Assembly (NCBI GenBank): GCA_021797385.1
Contig: JAJZZW010000024.1
Coordinates: 1 to 16,656 of the forward strand
Direction: 5' to 3'
Source: Thermoplasmata archaeon
Lineage (GTDB): Archaea > Thermoplasmatota > Thermoplasmata > Thermoplasmatales > Thermoplasmataceae
DNA length: 16,656 bases
Below the pieces are notes generated by a model, which searched no databases, was not told where the DNA came from, and saw only the letters and a program-made list of their open reading frames with translations. How positions within the stretch are numbered: position 1 is the first letter of the stretch; every line of letters starts with the position of its first letter. Positions 1 to 7,592 of the stretch are shown here, in pieces. The translations under genes and the position numbers were made by a program.

Positions 1-93
1 AAGAAGGCAAAGAGCATCATAATGGCCATGAAGGATCTTGGAATGATAGAGAAGGACCATAACTGGAAGATCACATGGAGGGTTAAGAAATGA
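1..93 (+). CDS. C-terminal end of an unidentified protein (partial)
   Basis: The first 30 codons of the window are open in frame 1 and end with TGA at 91-93; the gene starts outside the window. The visible tail is lysine-rich and ends WKITWRVKK. The helix-like stretch KSIIMAMKDLGMIEKDHNWK followed by a short strand resembles the recognition helix and wing of a winged-helix domain, but this is only an impression from 30 residues. The stop codon overlaps the start of the next gene in an ATGA arrangement, so the two are probably co-transcribed and translationally coupled. Function unknown. Confidence 0.5.
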   Translation, partial: KKAKSIIMAMKDLGMIEKDHNWKITWRVKK

Positions 94-317
94 TGCAGGC
101 CACATTAGAAGATTTCAGGCCCAAAAGAAAGATCTTCCGGGAATTCGATTTCCTGATCAGTGAATACATCAAGGCCTATGGCACAGATAAATATGACAAA
201 TATGATTTATACGACTTTACCTGGAAATGTCCTGGAAGAATGAGGATAAAAACAATGCCTAGAAATGGATTCTTTGCAGTTTATAGGCTATATCTCAAAA
301 GCAGGGAAAGCGATTAA
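90..317 (+). CDS. Small hypothetical protein, 75 aa
   Basis: The reading frame opens with two consecutive ATG codons, the first overlapping the stop of the upstream gene (ATGA), which argues for a real, coupled gene. The product is charged and rich in aromatic residues, with a short Tyr-Asp repetition (KYDKYDLYDF, about residues 35-44) and a basic C-terminal half. It has no membrane segment, signal peptide or cysteine cluster; a single Cys sits near residue 47. I do not recognise the family. It may work with the upstream protein, which is cut by the window edge. After it, 318-471 holds A+T-rich DNA with a TATA-like stretch near 409-418 and no gene I can support. Confidence 0.5.
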   Translation: MMQATLEDFRPKRKIFREFDFLISEYIKAYGTDKYDKYDLYDFTWKCPGRMRIKTMPRNGFFAVYRLYLKSRESD

Positions 318-471
318 GGCCCTGGAATTAAGTATATTTTTATTTCTACCATAATATAGCATATTGATTATATAATCTTATTTTTATATTACAAAAGCAG
401 GAACGAGAGTATATAAATGAGGGTAAGATATCGTTGAGTGGATATTACAGGGAGTTTAACAGTTATAAATG

Positions 472-544
472 CGCCCCGAACGGGATTTGAACCCGTGTCA
501 CAGGCTCGACAGGCCTGTATGATAGGCCGCTACACTATCGGGGC
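472..544 (-). tRNA. tRNA-Asp (anticodon GUC)
   Basis: On the minus strand the segment folds as a full cloverleaf: the 7-bp acceptor stem GCCCCGA/TCGGGGC is perfect, the anticodon stem is CAGGC/GCCTG with loop CTGTCGA, giving anticodon GTC, and the T arm is ACGGG-TTCAAAT-CCCGT. The discriminator base is G, as expected for tRNA-Asp. No intron and no encoded CCA are present, so CCA must be added after transcription. A TATA box lies about 32 bp upstream of the 5' end (571-581). Confidence 0.95.
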
Positions 545-570
545 AGCGTTGTATTCTCGTAATTCTATCG

Positions 571-581
571 TTTTATATAAA
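571..581 (-). promoter_or_regulatory. TATA box of tRNA-Asp
   Basis: On the minus strand GTTTATATAAA is a strong archaeal TATA box centred about 32 bp upstream of the mature tRNA 5' end at 544, allowing a short 5' leader. It begins only a few bases after the stop codon of the small membrane protein gene, so the tRNA has its own promoter even though both lie on the same strand. Confidence 0.7.
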
Positions 582-587
582 CATTTT

Positions 588-815
588 TTATTTTCTATAG
601 AATCTGAAGAAGAACCAGAGAAAGAAGCCTGAAATGAGTATCCCGGAAAGCGAAACAAGAATCATCCGGATAAAAATTACAGATGTAAACATGGAAGACA
701 AAACAAGAACTGCATTTGTTCCCATTACCAGTGTAAGGAGAATTAGAAATTTTCCCGCAGACATCCTTTTTTTCTCCTCGAAGAGCTCCTTAATTTCCAT
801 GTCAATTTTATCCAT
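588..815 (-). CDS. Small membrane protein, two predicted transmembrane helices
   Basis: The product has a charged N-terminal segment (MDKIDMEIKELFEEKKR), then two hydrophobic stretches at about residues 23-43 and 47-69 separated by a single Arg, and a basic tail FRFYRK; the basic ends suggest both termini are cytoplasmic. The overlapping plus-strand frame at 634-921 lacks this organised pattern, so the minus frame is preferred. The start may be the second ATG at 800 (MEIKELFEEKK): a TATA-like GAATATACA centred near 824 would give a leaderless mRNA there. Family not recognised. The size and topology would fit a small accessory subunit, but nothing nearby names a partner. Confidence 0.55.
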   Translation of the reverse strand: MDKIDMEIKELFEEKKRMSAGKFLILLTLVMGTNAVLVLSSMFTSVIFIRMILVSLSGILISGFFLWFFFRFYRK

Positions 816-903
816 TTATTGTATATTCTATTCAGGTTATTACGCTTTTATGAACGCTGTATACAATTTATTACAAAATAATTTATTACTATATATTTTA
901 ACC

Positions 904-930
904 ACCAATTGGTTTATATAACAAATTGGT
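904..930 (+). promoter_or_regulatory. hemA promoter: TATA box framed by an inverted repeat
   Basis: The TATA box TTTATATAA (913-921) is centred about 26 bp upstream of the hemA ATG at 943, predicting a leaderless transcript. ACCAATT (904-910) and AATTGGT (924-930) form a 7-bp perfect inverted repeat around it, and ACCAATTGGT (904-913) is itself a palindrome. This is seen directly; an operator role (a repressor blocking TBP/TFB) is inference. Confidence 0.65.
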
Positions 931-942
931 ATTCACATCTAT

Positions 943-2145
943 ATGGGTGATATAGAGTTATTATCCTGGAACTATAAGGATACTCCGGAAACATTCAATA
1001 TAGTAATAAAACATGATCCCTCCTATTTCGAATCAATCATGGAAGAAAATGATATTAAAAAATACGTTCTTCTAATTACATGTAACCGTGTTGAGCTCTA
1101 TTTTTCAAGTGAAGGAAAAATCCCGATCATTCCAGAAAATCCAGTTTATATAAAATATCCAGAATCGATAAAACACTTATTTTTGGTTTCTTCCGGCATT
1201 GAATCCATGGCATTGGGAGAAAATGACATTTTACATCAGATCAAAAATGCCTATGACCTGTCGACAAAAAGAAAACATATGGATAAATTTCTTTCATACA
1301 CATTCCAGAAAGCACTTTCAGTGGGGAAGGATGTGAGAACACAGACAGATATATCCCATGGAAAAACATCATTATCAACAATAAGTCTGGATATATTGGA
1401 AAAACAGTACGGCCTAAAGGGTAAAAAAATAGGAATAATAGGTACAGGTAAAATGGCTGTTTCACTCCTGAATTATTTATCTGGTTCAGGGTCAGAAGTT
1501 ACTGTTTATGGAAGGTCTATTGATCATTCCAGAAATCTGGCAATACTATACGGTTCTTCCTATTCAGATCTTTCAGATATTTCTGAACTTATAAAATCCA
1601 ATGATATAATAATTGCAGCCACATCGTCGAAAAATTATATAATTAAAAGATCAGATATTAAAGATATAGAGGAAGAAAAAATCATGGTTGACCTTTCCAA
1701 TCCTCCAAACATTGAAAAGGAGCTTCCTGGTAATGTATCATTATATGATCTTGATATGATCTACAAAATTTCATCGGAAACAAAGGGACAGAGGAAGAAA
1801 GAAATACAGAGAAGCAAAGAAATAATTGAGGGGGAAATGGAGATCTACAAAGACAGAATAAACCAGATGAAGTCAGATGATATTATATCCATGTTCTATA
1901 GATATTCAGCGGAAATCACAGAAGAAGAAATGGATGAACTGAAGAGGAAAATCAACATCACAGAGGATCAGGAAAGAGTAATAAAAATAATGATGAATTC
2001 ATTTACGAATAAATTACTCGCTCCGTATACAAATTCCATGAAATCGTTCATAAGGAACAACGCAAACTACTCATACATATTAAAAGAATATGATACAATG
2101 CTGGATAAGTTATTAATTAAAAAAGATAAAAAAATTATAAAATAA
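943..2145 (+). CDS. hemA: Glutamyl-tRNA reductase
   Basis: Glutamyl-tRNA reductase converts glutamyl-tRNA to glutamate-1-semialdehyde with NADPH, the committed step of the C5 route to heme and other tetrapyrroles, in the cytoplasm. At 400 aa it has normal family length. The N-terminal catalytic domain carries the TCNRVELY motif with the nucleophilic Cys47 and the conserved block SGIESMALGENDIL (about 86-99). The NADPH domain begins near residue 165 with the Rossmann motif GIIGTGKMA, and the C-terminal helical dimerisation region follows (about 280-400). The ATG is fixed by a TATA box 26 bp upstream, so the mRNA is probably leaderless. It is not followed by other hem genes: the next gene is convergent, its stop codon 9 bp away. 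The inverted repeat around the TATA box hints at regulation. Confidence 0.95.
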   Translation: MGDIELLSWNYKDTPETFNIVIKHDPSYFESIMEENDIKKYVLLITCNRVELYFSSEGKIPIIPENPVYIKYPESIKHLFLVSSGIESMALGENDILHQIKNAYDLSTKRKHMDKFLSYTFQKALSVGKDVRTQTDISHGKTSLSTISLDILEKQYGLKGKKIGIIGTGKMAVSLLNYLSGSGSEVTVYGRSIDHSRNLAILYGSSYSDLSDISELIKSNDIIIAATSSKNYIIKRSDIKDIEEEKIMVDLSNPPNIEKELPGNVSLYDLDMIYKISSETKGQRKKEIQRSKEIIEGEMEIYKDRINQMKSDDIISMFYRYSAEITEEEMDELKRKINITEDQERVIKIMMNSFTNKLLAPYTNSMKSFIRNNANYSYILKEYDTMLDKLLIKKDKKIIK

Positions 2146-2153
2146 GTTTTAGT

Positions 2154-4403
2154 TTACCACCAGAAAAAATAGAATGGATAGGAGAGTGGTGCATAATCTC
2201 CACCATAGGCTATTAGTCCATCATTGTTATAGGGTATTTTTCCGTTGAAGTTGTACCAGTAGTTTCCTCCCTGAAGGAAAGATCCGGTTATGCTTCCGCT
2301 CAGTGCGAATCCATTCACATAGTGTGTTCTGTATGCGGGCTGTTTATGGATATTCCAGTGGTTTATGTAAATCGCAGGATTACCGGAATATATAGAGTAG
2401 CAGGGGCTGTATGCAGTTATTGTTACTGTGAAATAATTATTGTATATTGTATCTCCTGAAGTGAACTCTGCAACTCCAAGGGGAGCTCCCCATATATCTG
2501 TTACTACTGCAAATGTTGCATTACCTGTCATTGTGGAGTTTACAAAGTAGTTCCCCCATATGGTAACATCAGGGCTCTTGTAGGCTAAAAGTCCACTGTC
2601 CATGACACTGAAGTAATTTCCCCCTATCAGATCGTTTGATGAATTCCAGATTAGCACATTAGCCACAGGAAATCCTGACATTGACGCAGAGAAGTATCCT
2701 GTAATATCATTTGAATTCCAGAGAGTCGCATTCGATGCATTGTACAGCTCATAGTTCAGGAAATTGTATGAAGGGAAGCCGTAGAATGAGAGGAAAAGTT
2801 CATAGCTTGGATTTGTATAGCCTATATACAGGGACGGCATATTTTCCATTACAACACTTACATTGGTATTCTTCAGGAGCACCCCAGAGAATACTGGAAA
2901 TGCGAAATCATTGAATTCCTCGAATAGAGGACTTATGGGCATGATCTGGAAGTTATCCATAACATATGGATTTCCTGGAGAGCCATTTCCGAACATTGAT
3001 ATGTTTGCAATCTGTGCATTGTCAAAGGCATATAATGGAGTGTATACTCCCATTGCATAATCATGCTGGAGCATTACACTGCTTCCAGGGGCAAAATAGA
3101 CCTGGTTGTAGTCACTGAGAAGCGCCGTTGCAGAGTAACTTCCTGCCGGTAATGTGAAGCTGTAATGCCCGGATAGTGAAAGCGATGCCCATGCAGCAGT
3201 TGACAGATTGAATGTGTTTCCAGGAGATACAAACATGAAGGCATTGGACGGTGCTATCGTTCCGGAGTAATTGGTCATAGCATTGCTCGATGATATATTC
3301 CACATTCCATAAACCATTGATGGTCCCGGTGTGAGGTATGCAGTATCATTTGCCCATGAAACGGCAACCCCTTCTGAGGTTTCACCGGTTTCAGATCCAA
3401 CATCGTATGCGGACGGAACATTAACGTAATTGTTTCCATGAAGGTATTTCAGGTTCATTGTTGCATTTACGTTGTATATTGATGTTGTGCTTCCTCCGCC
3501 TGGTCCACCTACCATTATTTCAAAGTCATATGGTATGTATCCTGTTGGAGTTATCTGTGTTCCGCTGGCAAGATAATCGGGTGCCTTAGCCGAATAGTTT
3601 GCAGGCTGCCCGTATGTTGAGTTGAATATTGCATAGTCATAGCTTCCTGATGTTACATGGTTATCGCTTGCTATAGAGTAGTTAAAGAATACAGCACTAT
3701 CCCTGTCAACAACACTTGAATTAAGATATAAATCAAGTGTGAAAGGTGTTGTGACATGTATTGTAGGTCCTATAGCATAGTAGAATTCCGGAGCGACCAG
3801 TATACCACCATATGAATGGAAAACATTGCTGCTCATGGCTTCTGCAGGAGATGAGAAGTTCCATATATTTGTCAGGAATTCTATTGTCTGTGTTCTTTCT
3901 GAGTAGAAAGCCACATTCTGGGTCCAGAATGTATAGGTTGAATTTCCGAAAAGTGTAACGTTTGTGAGTACAGAGTTCAGCTGGAATGTTTCACTGGTAG
4001 CTCCATCGTTTAATAGGTAAAAGTCGCTCATATTGTTTATGTGTATACTGGCCATTACACTTGGAGTTGTAAGGTTATAACCGACCAGATGCCCGGATAC
4101 GTTCTGTGTACCATAAAAGCCGATTCCCATAGGTGCCGGAGCACTGCTGTATGAGGGTTCAACAACACCGTTCTGCATATTTACATGGCTTACCATTGCA
4201 GGGAAACTTGCATCCTTCATGGGTATGCCCTGTGCCTCAAGTTTTTTCTCAATAGCTAGCAATTTTGCGTCTTTCCCCTGTGAGACAGGGGTATGTTCAG
4301 CAGCAGGAGATGCAGCAGGAACAGTGCTTCCCTGGGAGGTAACTACTGCTAGAGCAAGTGCCACAAATATTATGGCCACCATAACAGCTAATATTTTTTT
4401 CAT
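2154..4403 (-). CDS. Secreted thermopsin-like acid protease with C-terminal beta-helix region
   Basis: Thermopsins (peptidase family A5) are secreted proteases of thermoacidophilic archaea that work at very low pH. The 749-aa product begins with a signal peptide (MKKILAVMVAIIFVALALAVV). A linker rich in Ala, Ser and Pro is followed by the A5-like domain at about 85-390, including PMGIGFYGTQ and the Gly-rich GGPGGGS near residue 299. From about 470 to 690 there are repeated Asn/Ser/Gly-rich strands (such as NDLIGGNYF and VTIWGNYF) like parallel beta-helix repeats, and the end GGDYAPL is a family-like tail. Many N-x-S/T sites suggest surface glycosylation. It is about twice as long as classical Sulfolobus thermopsin. 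An ATG 39 bp upstream (4442) is in frame but would put 13 extra residues before the signal peptide; a TATA-like site centred near 4428 fits the start chosen. Catalytic residues cannot be pinpointed from sequence alone. Confidence 0.88.
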   Translation of the reverse strand: MKKILAVMVAIIFVALALAVVTSQGSTVPAASPAAEHTPVSQGKDAKLLAIEKKLEAQGIPMKDASFPAMVSHVNMQNGVVEPSYSSAPAPMGIGFYGTQNVSGHLVGYNLTTPSVMASIHINNMSDFYLLNDGATSETFQLNSVLTNVTLFGNSTYTFWTQNVAFYSERTQTIEFLTNIWNFSSPAEAMSSNVFHSYGGILVAPEFYYAIGPTIHVTTPFTLDLYLNSSVVDRDSAVFFNYSIASDNHVTSGSYDYAIFNSTYGQPANYSAKAPDYLASGTQITPTGYIPYDFEIMVGGPGGGSTTSIYNVNATMNLKYLHGNNYVNVPSAYDVGSETGETSEGVAVSWANDTAYLTPGPSMVYGMWNISSSNAMTNYSGTIAPSNAFMFVSPGNTFNLSTAAWASLSLSGHYSFTLPAGSYSATALLSDYNQVYFAPGSSVMLQHDYAMGVYTPLYAFDNAQIANISMFGNGSPGNPYVMDNFQIMPISPLFEEFNDFAFPVFSGVLLKNTNVSVVMENMPSLYIGYTNPSYELFLSFYGFPSYNFLNYELYNASNATLWNSNDITGYFSASMSGFPVANVLIWNSSNDLIGGNYFSVMDSGLLAYKSPDVTIWGNYFVNSTMTGNATFAVVTDIWGAPLGVAEFTSGDTIYNNYFTVTITAYSPCYSIYSGNPAIYINHWNIHKQPAYRTHYVNGFALSGSITGSFLQGGNYWYNFNGKIPYNNDGLIAYGGDYAPLSYPFYFFWW

Positions 4404-4486
4404 GAAATCATAATATATATTTACATAAAAATTTATCTGCATTTTTTAGCATTTATTGATAATTCATAAGACATGGTAAGACAGTG

Positions 4487-4496
4487 ACATATATGT
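4487..4496 (+). promoter_or_regulatory. TATA box of the helix-turn-helix protein gene
   Basis: The palindromic ACATATATGT is centred about 27 bp upstream of the ATG at 4518, which predicts a leaderless mRNA. The divergent thermopsin promoter lies roughly 60 bp away. Confidence 0.5.
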
Positions 4497-4517
4497 ATTT
4501 TCAAGCAATACCTTACA

Positions 4518-4865
4518 ATGAACAAAAAACTGGAGGAGGCAGTTGCAGGATTGCGATGCGTTAACAAACCGGTGAAGCAGATAGCAAAGACTCTTTCTGT
4601 ACGAAAGGATGACATTGAAAAAATTATTAAAGATTGGATTATAGAAACGGAACCTTTCCTGGATAAACTTGTAAGGGAAAGAAAGGTCAGGAATGTACCT
4701 GATACAAAGAAAATGATTTCTCTTATGAAAAATGATACAGAAACTATAATTGAAAATCCGGAAATACTTGATTACATTGCAAAAAAAAGAAATGATCATC
4801 ATGACAGATTCATGGATTGCATCAGATATAAAATTAAAATATATTTAGATGAAAAAAAGGAATGA
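4518..4865 (+). CDS. Hypothetical protein with an N-terminal helix-turn-helix, 115 aa
   Basis: Residues about 19-41 (PVKQIAKTLSVRKDDIEKII) have the spacing of a helix-turn-helix: a helix with the IAxxL pattern, a turn, then a helix, as in sigma region 4-like or resolvase-like DNA-binding units. The rest is charged, helical and rich in Lys, Asp and Glu, with no membrane segment. This suggests a small DNA-binding protein, possibly a regulator; the target is unknown. The gene is divergent from the thermopsin-like protease gene, so regulation of that protease is a testable guess. Its TGA stop abuts the stop codon of the convergent symporter gene with no bases between. The start is supported by a TATA box 27 bp upstream. 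Confidence 0.65.
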   Translation: MNKKLEEAVAGLRCVNKPVKQIAKTLSVRKDDIEKIIKDWIIETEPFLDKLVRERKVRNVPDTKKMISLMKNDTETIIENPEILDYIAKKRNDHHDRFMDCIRYKIKIYLDEKKE

Positions 4866-6365
4866 TTATTCTATATCCTCAAACTCGGAATTTTCTATTA
4901 TTCCCTCATCCTTTATTTTATTCATTGCTTTCATAACAGCCATGCCTATTCCCACAACCAGTAAATTCAGAACCAGTGCAAATACTCCAATATATACGAA
5001 ATCTAAGTTTTTATACAGTGAGCTTGTGAAATTTAGCTCGGCAAGCATTACAATAGTTGTTGTAAGTCCAACCAGCCATCCTGCTGCTACCGGATATTTA
5101 TTCAGTTTCCTTGTATACAGTGCAAGATAGACAGCTGGAAGGGTCTGCATTATAAAAGCTCCACCGATTGTCTGCAGGTATACAATTTCTCCCGATGCTG
5201 CTGGAACCAGTGAGAATAGAAGTGCAGCAATGATTACTACCATAACAAGAACCCTTGAAAGGTTGGTCTGGCTTCTGTCAGATGCCTTTGGATTGATGTA
5301 TTCTAGATAAACATTTCTTGTGAGCAGGTTCGCTGATGCCAGTGCCATTATAGATGCTGGAACTATACTTCCTACCACCACTGCAGCAAATGCAAATGCT
5401 GTAAATGATGCAGGGAATATGTGAAGCACCAGCAGTGGAAGTGCCTCACTGCTAACTTTAGGATAGGCATTGAAGTAAACTACTGCCATGATTCCCACTA
5501 TGGCAACGAACATTAAAAGCACGTTATATAATGGTAACAGTGATGCATTTCTTCTTATTGTTTTTGTATCCTTCGAACCGAGGGTGCCTGTTATGGCATG
5601 TGGGTAAAGGAACAGTGCCAGGGCAGAACCAAGTGCCAGGGTTGTGTAACCAACATCAATTACAGGATTTATACTCAAAAGATTGGGACTTATTGTTCCA
5701 GCAGTATGGAATATTGCACCGAATCCACCTAACTTTATGGGTATGTATATAATTATGACTATTACTGCTATCCAGATTATGGAGTCCTTCAGTATGGATG
5801 TCAGAGCCGGGCCTCTCATGCCGCTTACAAATGTAAAGCCAGCCACAAGAAGGAATGCTATAATCAGGCTTACTGTTATGGGAAGTGAAAGTGCGGCAAG
5901 AACATATTTTATTCCTGTTATCTGCAATGCTATGTATGGAAGCTCTGCAAGAACTCCGGTTAATGCTATGAGCATTGCCAGCGATCTGGATGAAAACCTG
6001 TCCTTGACGAAATCAGATGCTGTTATGTATCCCCTCCTCTTGGAAACGTTCCATAGCCTTGGCATGGTTGCATAAACTATGGGATATATCATTACCCCGT
6101 ATGCTATTGCAAACATTGCAAATGCACCGCCTCCCACACCGGCTGTTGCCGCTGCTCCGGGAACAGCTATAAGTGTATACGCTGTGTATAAATCACCTCC
6201 GAGCAAAAACCACATTACAACAGTACCGAACCTTCTTCCCCCAAGGCTCCATTCTCCGCTGGCGTCCATGTCCTTGGGTTTTCTCCAGAAATATGCCATA
6301 TAACCGGCAAAAAGTACAAGGAAAATAATCACAAAGAATAAAGCTAAGTCGAGATCAGTAAACAT
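4866..6365 (-). CDS. Sodium:solute symporter (SSS family, monocarboxylate-permease-like)
   Basis: A 499-aa integral membrane protein with about 13 hydrophobic segments, the normal size and topology for the SSS family, which couples Na+ (or H+) entry to solute uptake. The conserved N-terminal block is clear: EWSLGGRRFG near residue 38, then WFLLGGDLYTAYTLIAVPG, then YGVMIYPIVYATMPRLW and YITASDFVKDRF. These match the branch containing the rhizobial monocarboxylate permease MctP, so a small organic acid or amino acid is a likely substrate, but this cannot be settled by reading. The start codon overlaps the stop of the upstream DUF3311 gene (TGATG), indicating translational coupling. The C-terminal tail is acidic and cytoplasmic. 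Confidence 0.9.
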   Translation of the reverse strand: MFTDLDLALFFVIIFLVLFAGYMAYFWRKPKDMDASGEWSLGGRRFGTVVMWFLLGGDLYTAYTLIAVPGAAATAGVGGGAFAMFAIAYGVMIYPIVYATMPRLWNVSKRRGYITASDFVKDRFSSRSLAMLIALTGVLAELPYIALQITGIKYVLAALSLPITVSLIIAFLLVAGFTFVSGMRGPALTSILKDSIIWIAVIVIIIYIPIKLGGFGAIFHTAGTISPNLLSINPVIDVGYTTLALGSALALFLYPHAITGTLGSKDTKTIRRNASLLPLYNVLLMFVAIVGIMAVVYFNAYPKVSSEALPLLVLHIFPASFTAFAFAAVVVGSIVPASIMALASANLLTRNVYLEYINPKASDRSQTNLSRVLVMVVIIAALLFSLVPAASGEIVYLQTIGGAFIMQTLPAVYLALYTRKLNKYPVAAGWLVGLTTTIVMLAELNFTSSLYKNLDFVYIGVFALVLNLLVVGIGMAVMKAMNKIKDEGIIENSEFEDIE

Positions 6366-6577
6366 CAGGACACCACCTTCTTATTTTTCTTCTCACTATT
6401 CTCTATGGAATAGACCGTAAACGTCAGGGCTGCTGCTATGAAAATCCAGACGAGCTGATACCAGTAAAAGAATGGGATACCACCAAGTTCTGGATTTACT
6501 CTATCATATATTCCTACTCCCAGCACCATAAAAAAGTATGGGATCGCCAGAAGTATAAATTTCAATATAGGGTTCAT
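6365..6577 (-). CDS. DUF3311-type small membrane protein, symporter partner
   Basis: This 70-aa protein has two hydrophobic helices (about 5-24 and 38-58) with the intervening segment RVNPELGGIPFFYWYQ and a basic tail. It matches the pattern of DUF3311 proteins, which are typically encoded directly before SSS-family symporters and are thought to be small accessory subunits. Here the gene overlaps the symporter start by one base (TGATG), so the two are one translational unit. A TATA-like GTTAATATA at 6600-6608 on the minus strand, centred about 27 bp upstream of the ATG, supports the start and a leaderless mRNA. Confidence 0.8.
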   Translation of the reverse strand: MNPILKFILLAIPYFFMVLGVGIYDRVNPELGGIPFFYWYQLVWIFIAAALTFTVYSIENSEKKNKKVVS

Positions 6578-6599
6578 TTTATTCCATAATATCTACTTG

Positions 6600-6608
6600 T
6601 ATATTAAC
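6600..6608 (-). promoter_or_regulatory. TATA box of the DUF3311-symporter operon
   Basis: GTTAATATA on the minus strand is centred about 27 bp upstream of the ATG at 6577, matching the leaderless spacing seen at other genes in this window. The rest of the gap up to 6837 is A+T-rich and I see no gene in it. Confidence 0.5.
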
Positions 6609-6837
6609 ATTATTATAATATGTGAATTAATAGATATATAATTTAATATGATTACTCAATATTTATATATTATTATGGAGAAATTAGTTTTTGGTATATA
6701 CTATTATCCAGATATTATTTAATAGTGTGAAAGATTAACACGGAATTCTAATATTTATTGTCATTTTTGGCGTATAAAACGATAAAAATTGAATGATATT
6801 TCAGGAGATTCCAGACATTCATGGAAATGATTTAGCT

Positions 6838-6850
6838 AAATATTTATTTA
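6838..6850 (+). promoter_or_regulatory. TATA box of the nadE-antiporter operon
   Basis: AAATATTTATTTA is centred about 27 bp upstream of the GTG at 6872. This spacing supports the GTG as the true, leaderless start of nadE, since no in-frame ATG lies nearby. Confidence 0.55.
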
Positions 6851-6871
6851 ATCCCATTTTATTATCTTAAT

Positions 6872-7591
6872 GTGAATGATAAAAATATAAAAAAAATTGA
6901 GGCAATCCGTGAATTTTTAAAGGAAAAAATGGGAAATGCATACGCCGTTGTGGGAATAAGTTCCGGTATTGATAGTTCCCTGGTGCTAACATTACTGGCT
7001 ACAGCAGTGGACAGTGATAAAATTAAGGCCATTTTCATGCCGGACAAATTTACAAAAAAGGAGGATTATGGTCATGTACAGTTGTTATCAAAGTCTACCG
7101 GCATTAAAATAGATGAGATAAACATTGAGCCTATTGTGGAATCATACAGAAAAGTGCTTCAATCTGATGATAAAAGGCTGGAGGGCAATATACGATCAAG
7201 AATCCGTGCAAATATATTATATTACTATTCGAACAAGCTCGGTGGCATGGTAATAGGAACCACAAACCGAACAGAGTATTTACTGGGTTATTATACAAAA
7301 TATGGTGACGGGGCATGTGATATTGAGCCCATTGAAACACTTTACAAAACCGATGTCAGGGATATATCAAAAATCCTTAAAGTTCCTGATCCCATAATCC
7401 AGAAGAAGCCATCCGCGGGCCTCTGGGAAAACCAGTACGATGAAGATGAACTGAACATGACTTACGATGAAATCGATCAGATCTTAAGAGATGTTTTTGA
7501 TTTGCATATTCTCCGGGGGAATTATGAAAAGCTTGTTGAAATATATTTGAAATCAATGCATAAAAGGGAAATGCCGAGAGCTATGAACTGA
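6872..7591 (+). CDS. nadE: NAD+ synthetase (ammonia-dependent)
   Basis: NadE amidates nicotinic acid adenine dinucleotide to NAD+ using ATP and ammonia, the last step of NAD synthesis. The 239-aa length fits the short form without a glutaminase domain. The ATP pyrophosphatase loop is VVGISSGIDSS (about 26-36); the usual SGG at its core reads SSG. Later family blocks are present: GTTNRTEYLLGYYTKYGDGA near residues 128-147, DIEPIETLYKTDVR, then KKPSAGLWENQYDEDEL. Translation appears to start at GTG, with a TATA box 27 bp upstream. The stop is one base before the ATG of the antiporter gene, so the two form an operon. Function is well supported; only the loop variant is odd. Confidence 0.93.
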   Translation: MNDKNIKKIEAIREFLKEKMGNAYAVVGISSGIDSSLVLTLLATAVDSDKIKAIFMPDKFTKKEDYGHVQLLSKSTGIKIDEINIEPIVESYRKVLQSDDKRLEGNIRSRIRANILYYYSNKLGGMVIGTTNRTEYLLGYYTKYGDGACDIEPIETLYKTDVRDISKILKVPDPIIQKKPSAGLWENQYDEDELNMTYDEIDQILRDVFDLHILRGNYEKLVEIYLKSMHKREMPRAMN

Positions 7592-7592
7592 C

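Noticed and set aside
438..632. Plus-strand 64-aa frame with a TATA-like site upstream at 409-418
   Set aside because: It is the antisense strand of tRNA-Asp; the open frame is a by-product of the tRNA sequence.
634..921. Plus-strand 95-aa frame between tRNA-Asp and hemA
   Set aside because: It runs antisense to the better-organised membrane protein gene, ends within the hemA TATA box, and shows no domain pattern.
4464..4802. Minus-strand 112-aa frame rich in Phe, Cys and Tyr
   Set aside because: It is opposite the helix-turn-helix gene, and its odd composition is typical of the antisense of a Lys/Glu-rich protein.
5683..6075. Plus-strand 130-aa frame
   Set aside because: It lies entirely inside the symporter gene on the opposite strand and has no motif of its own.
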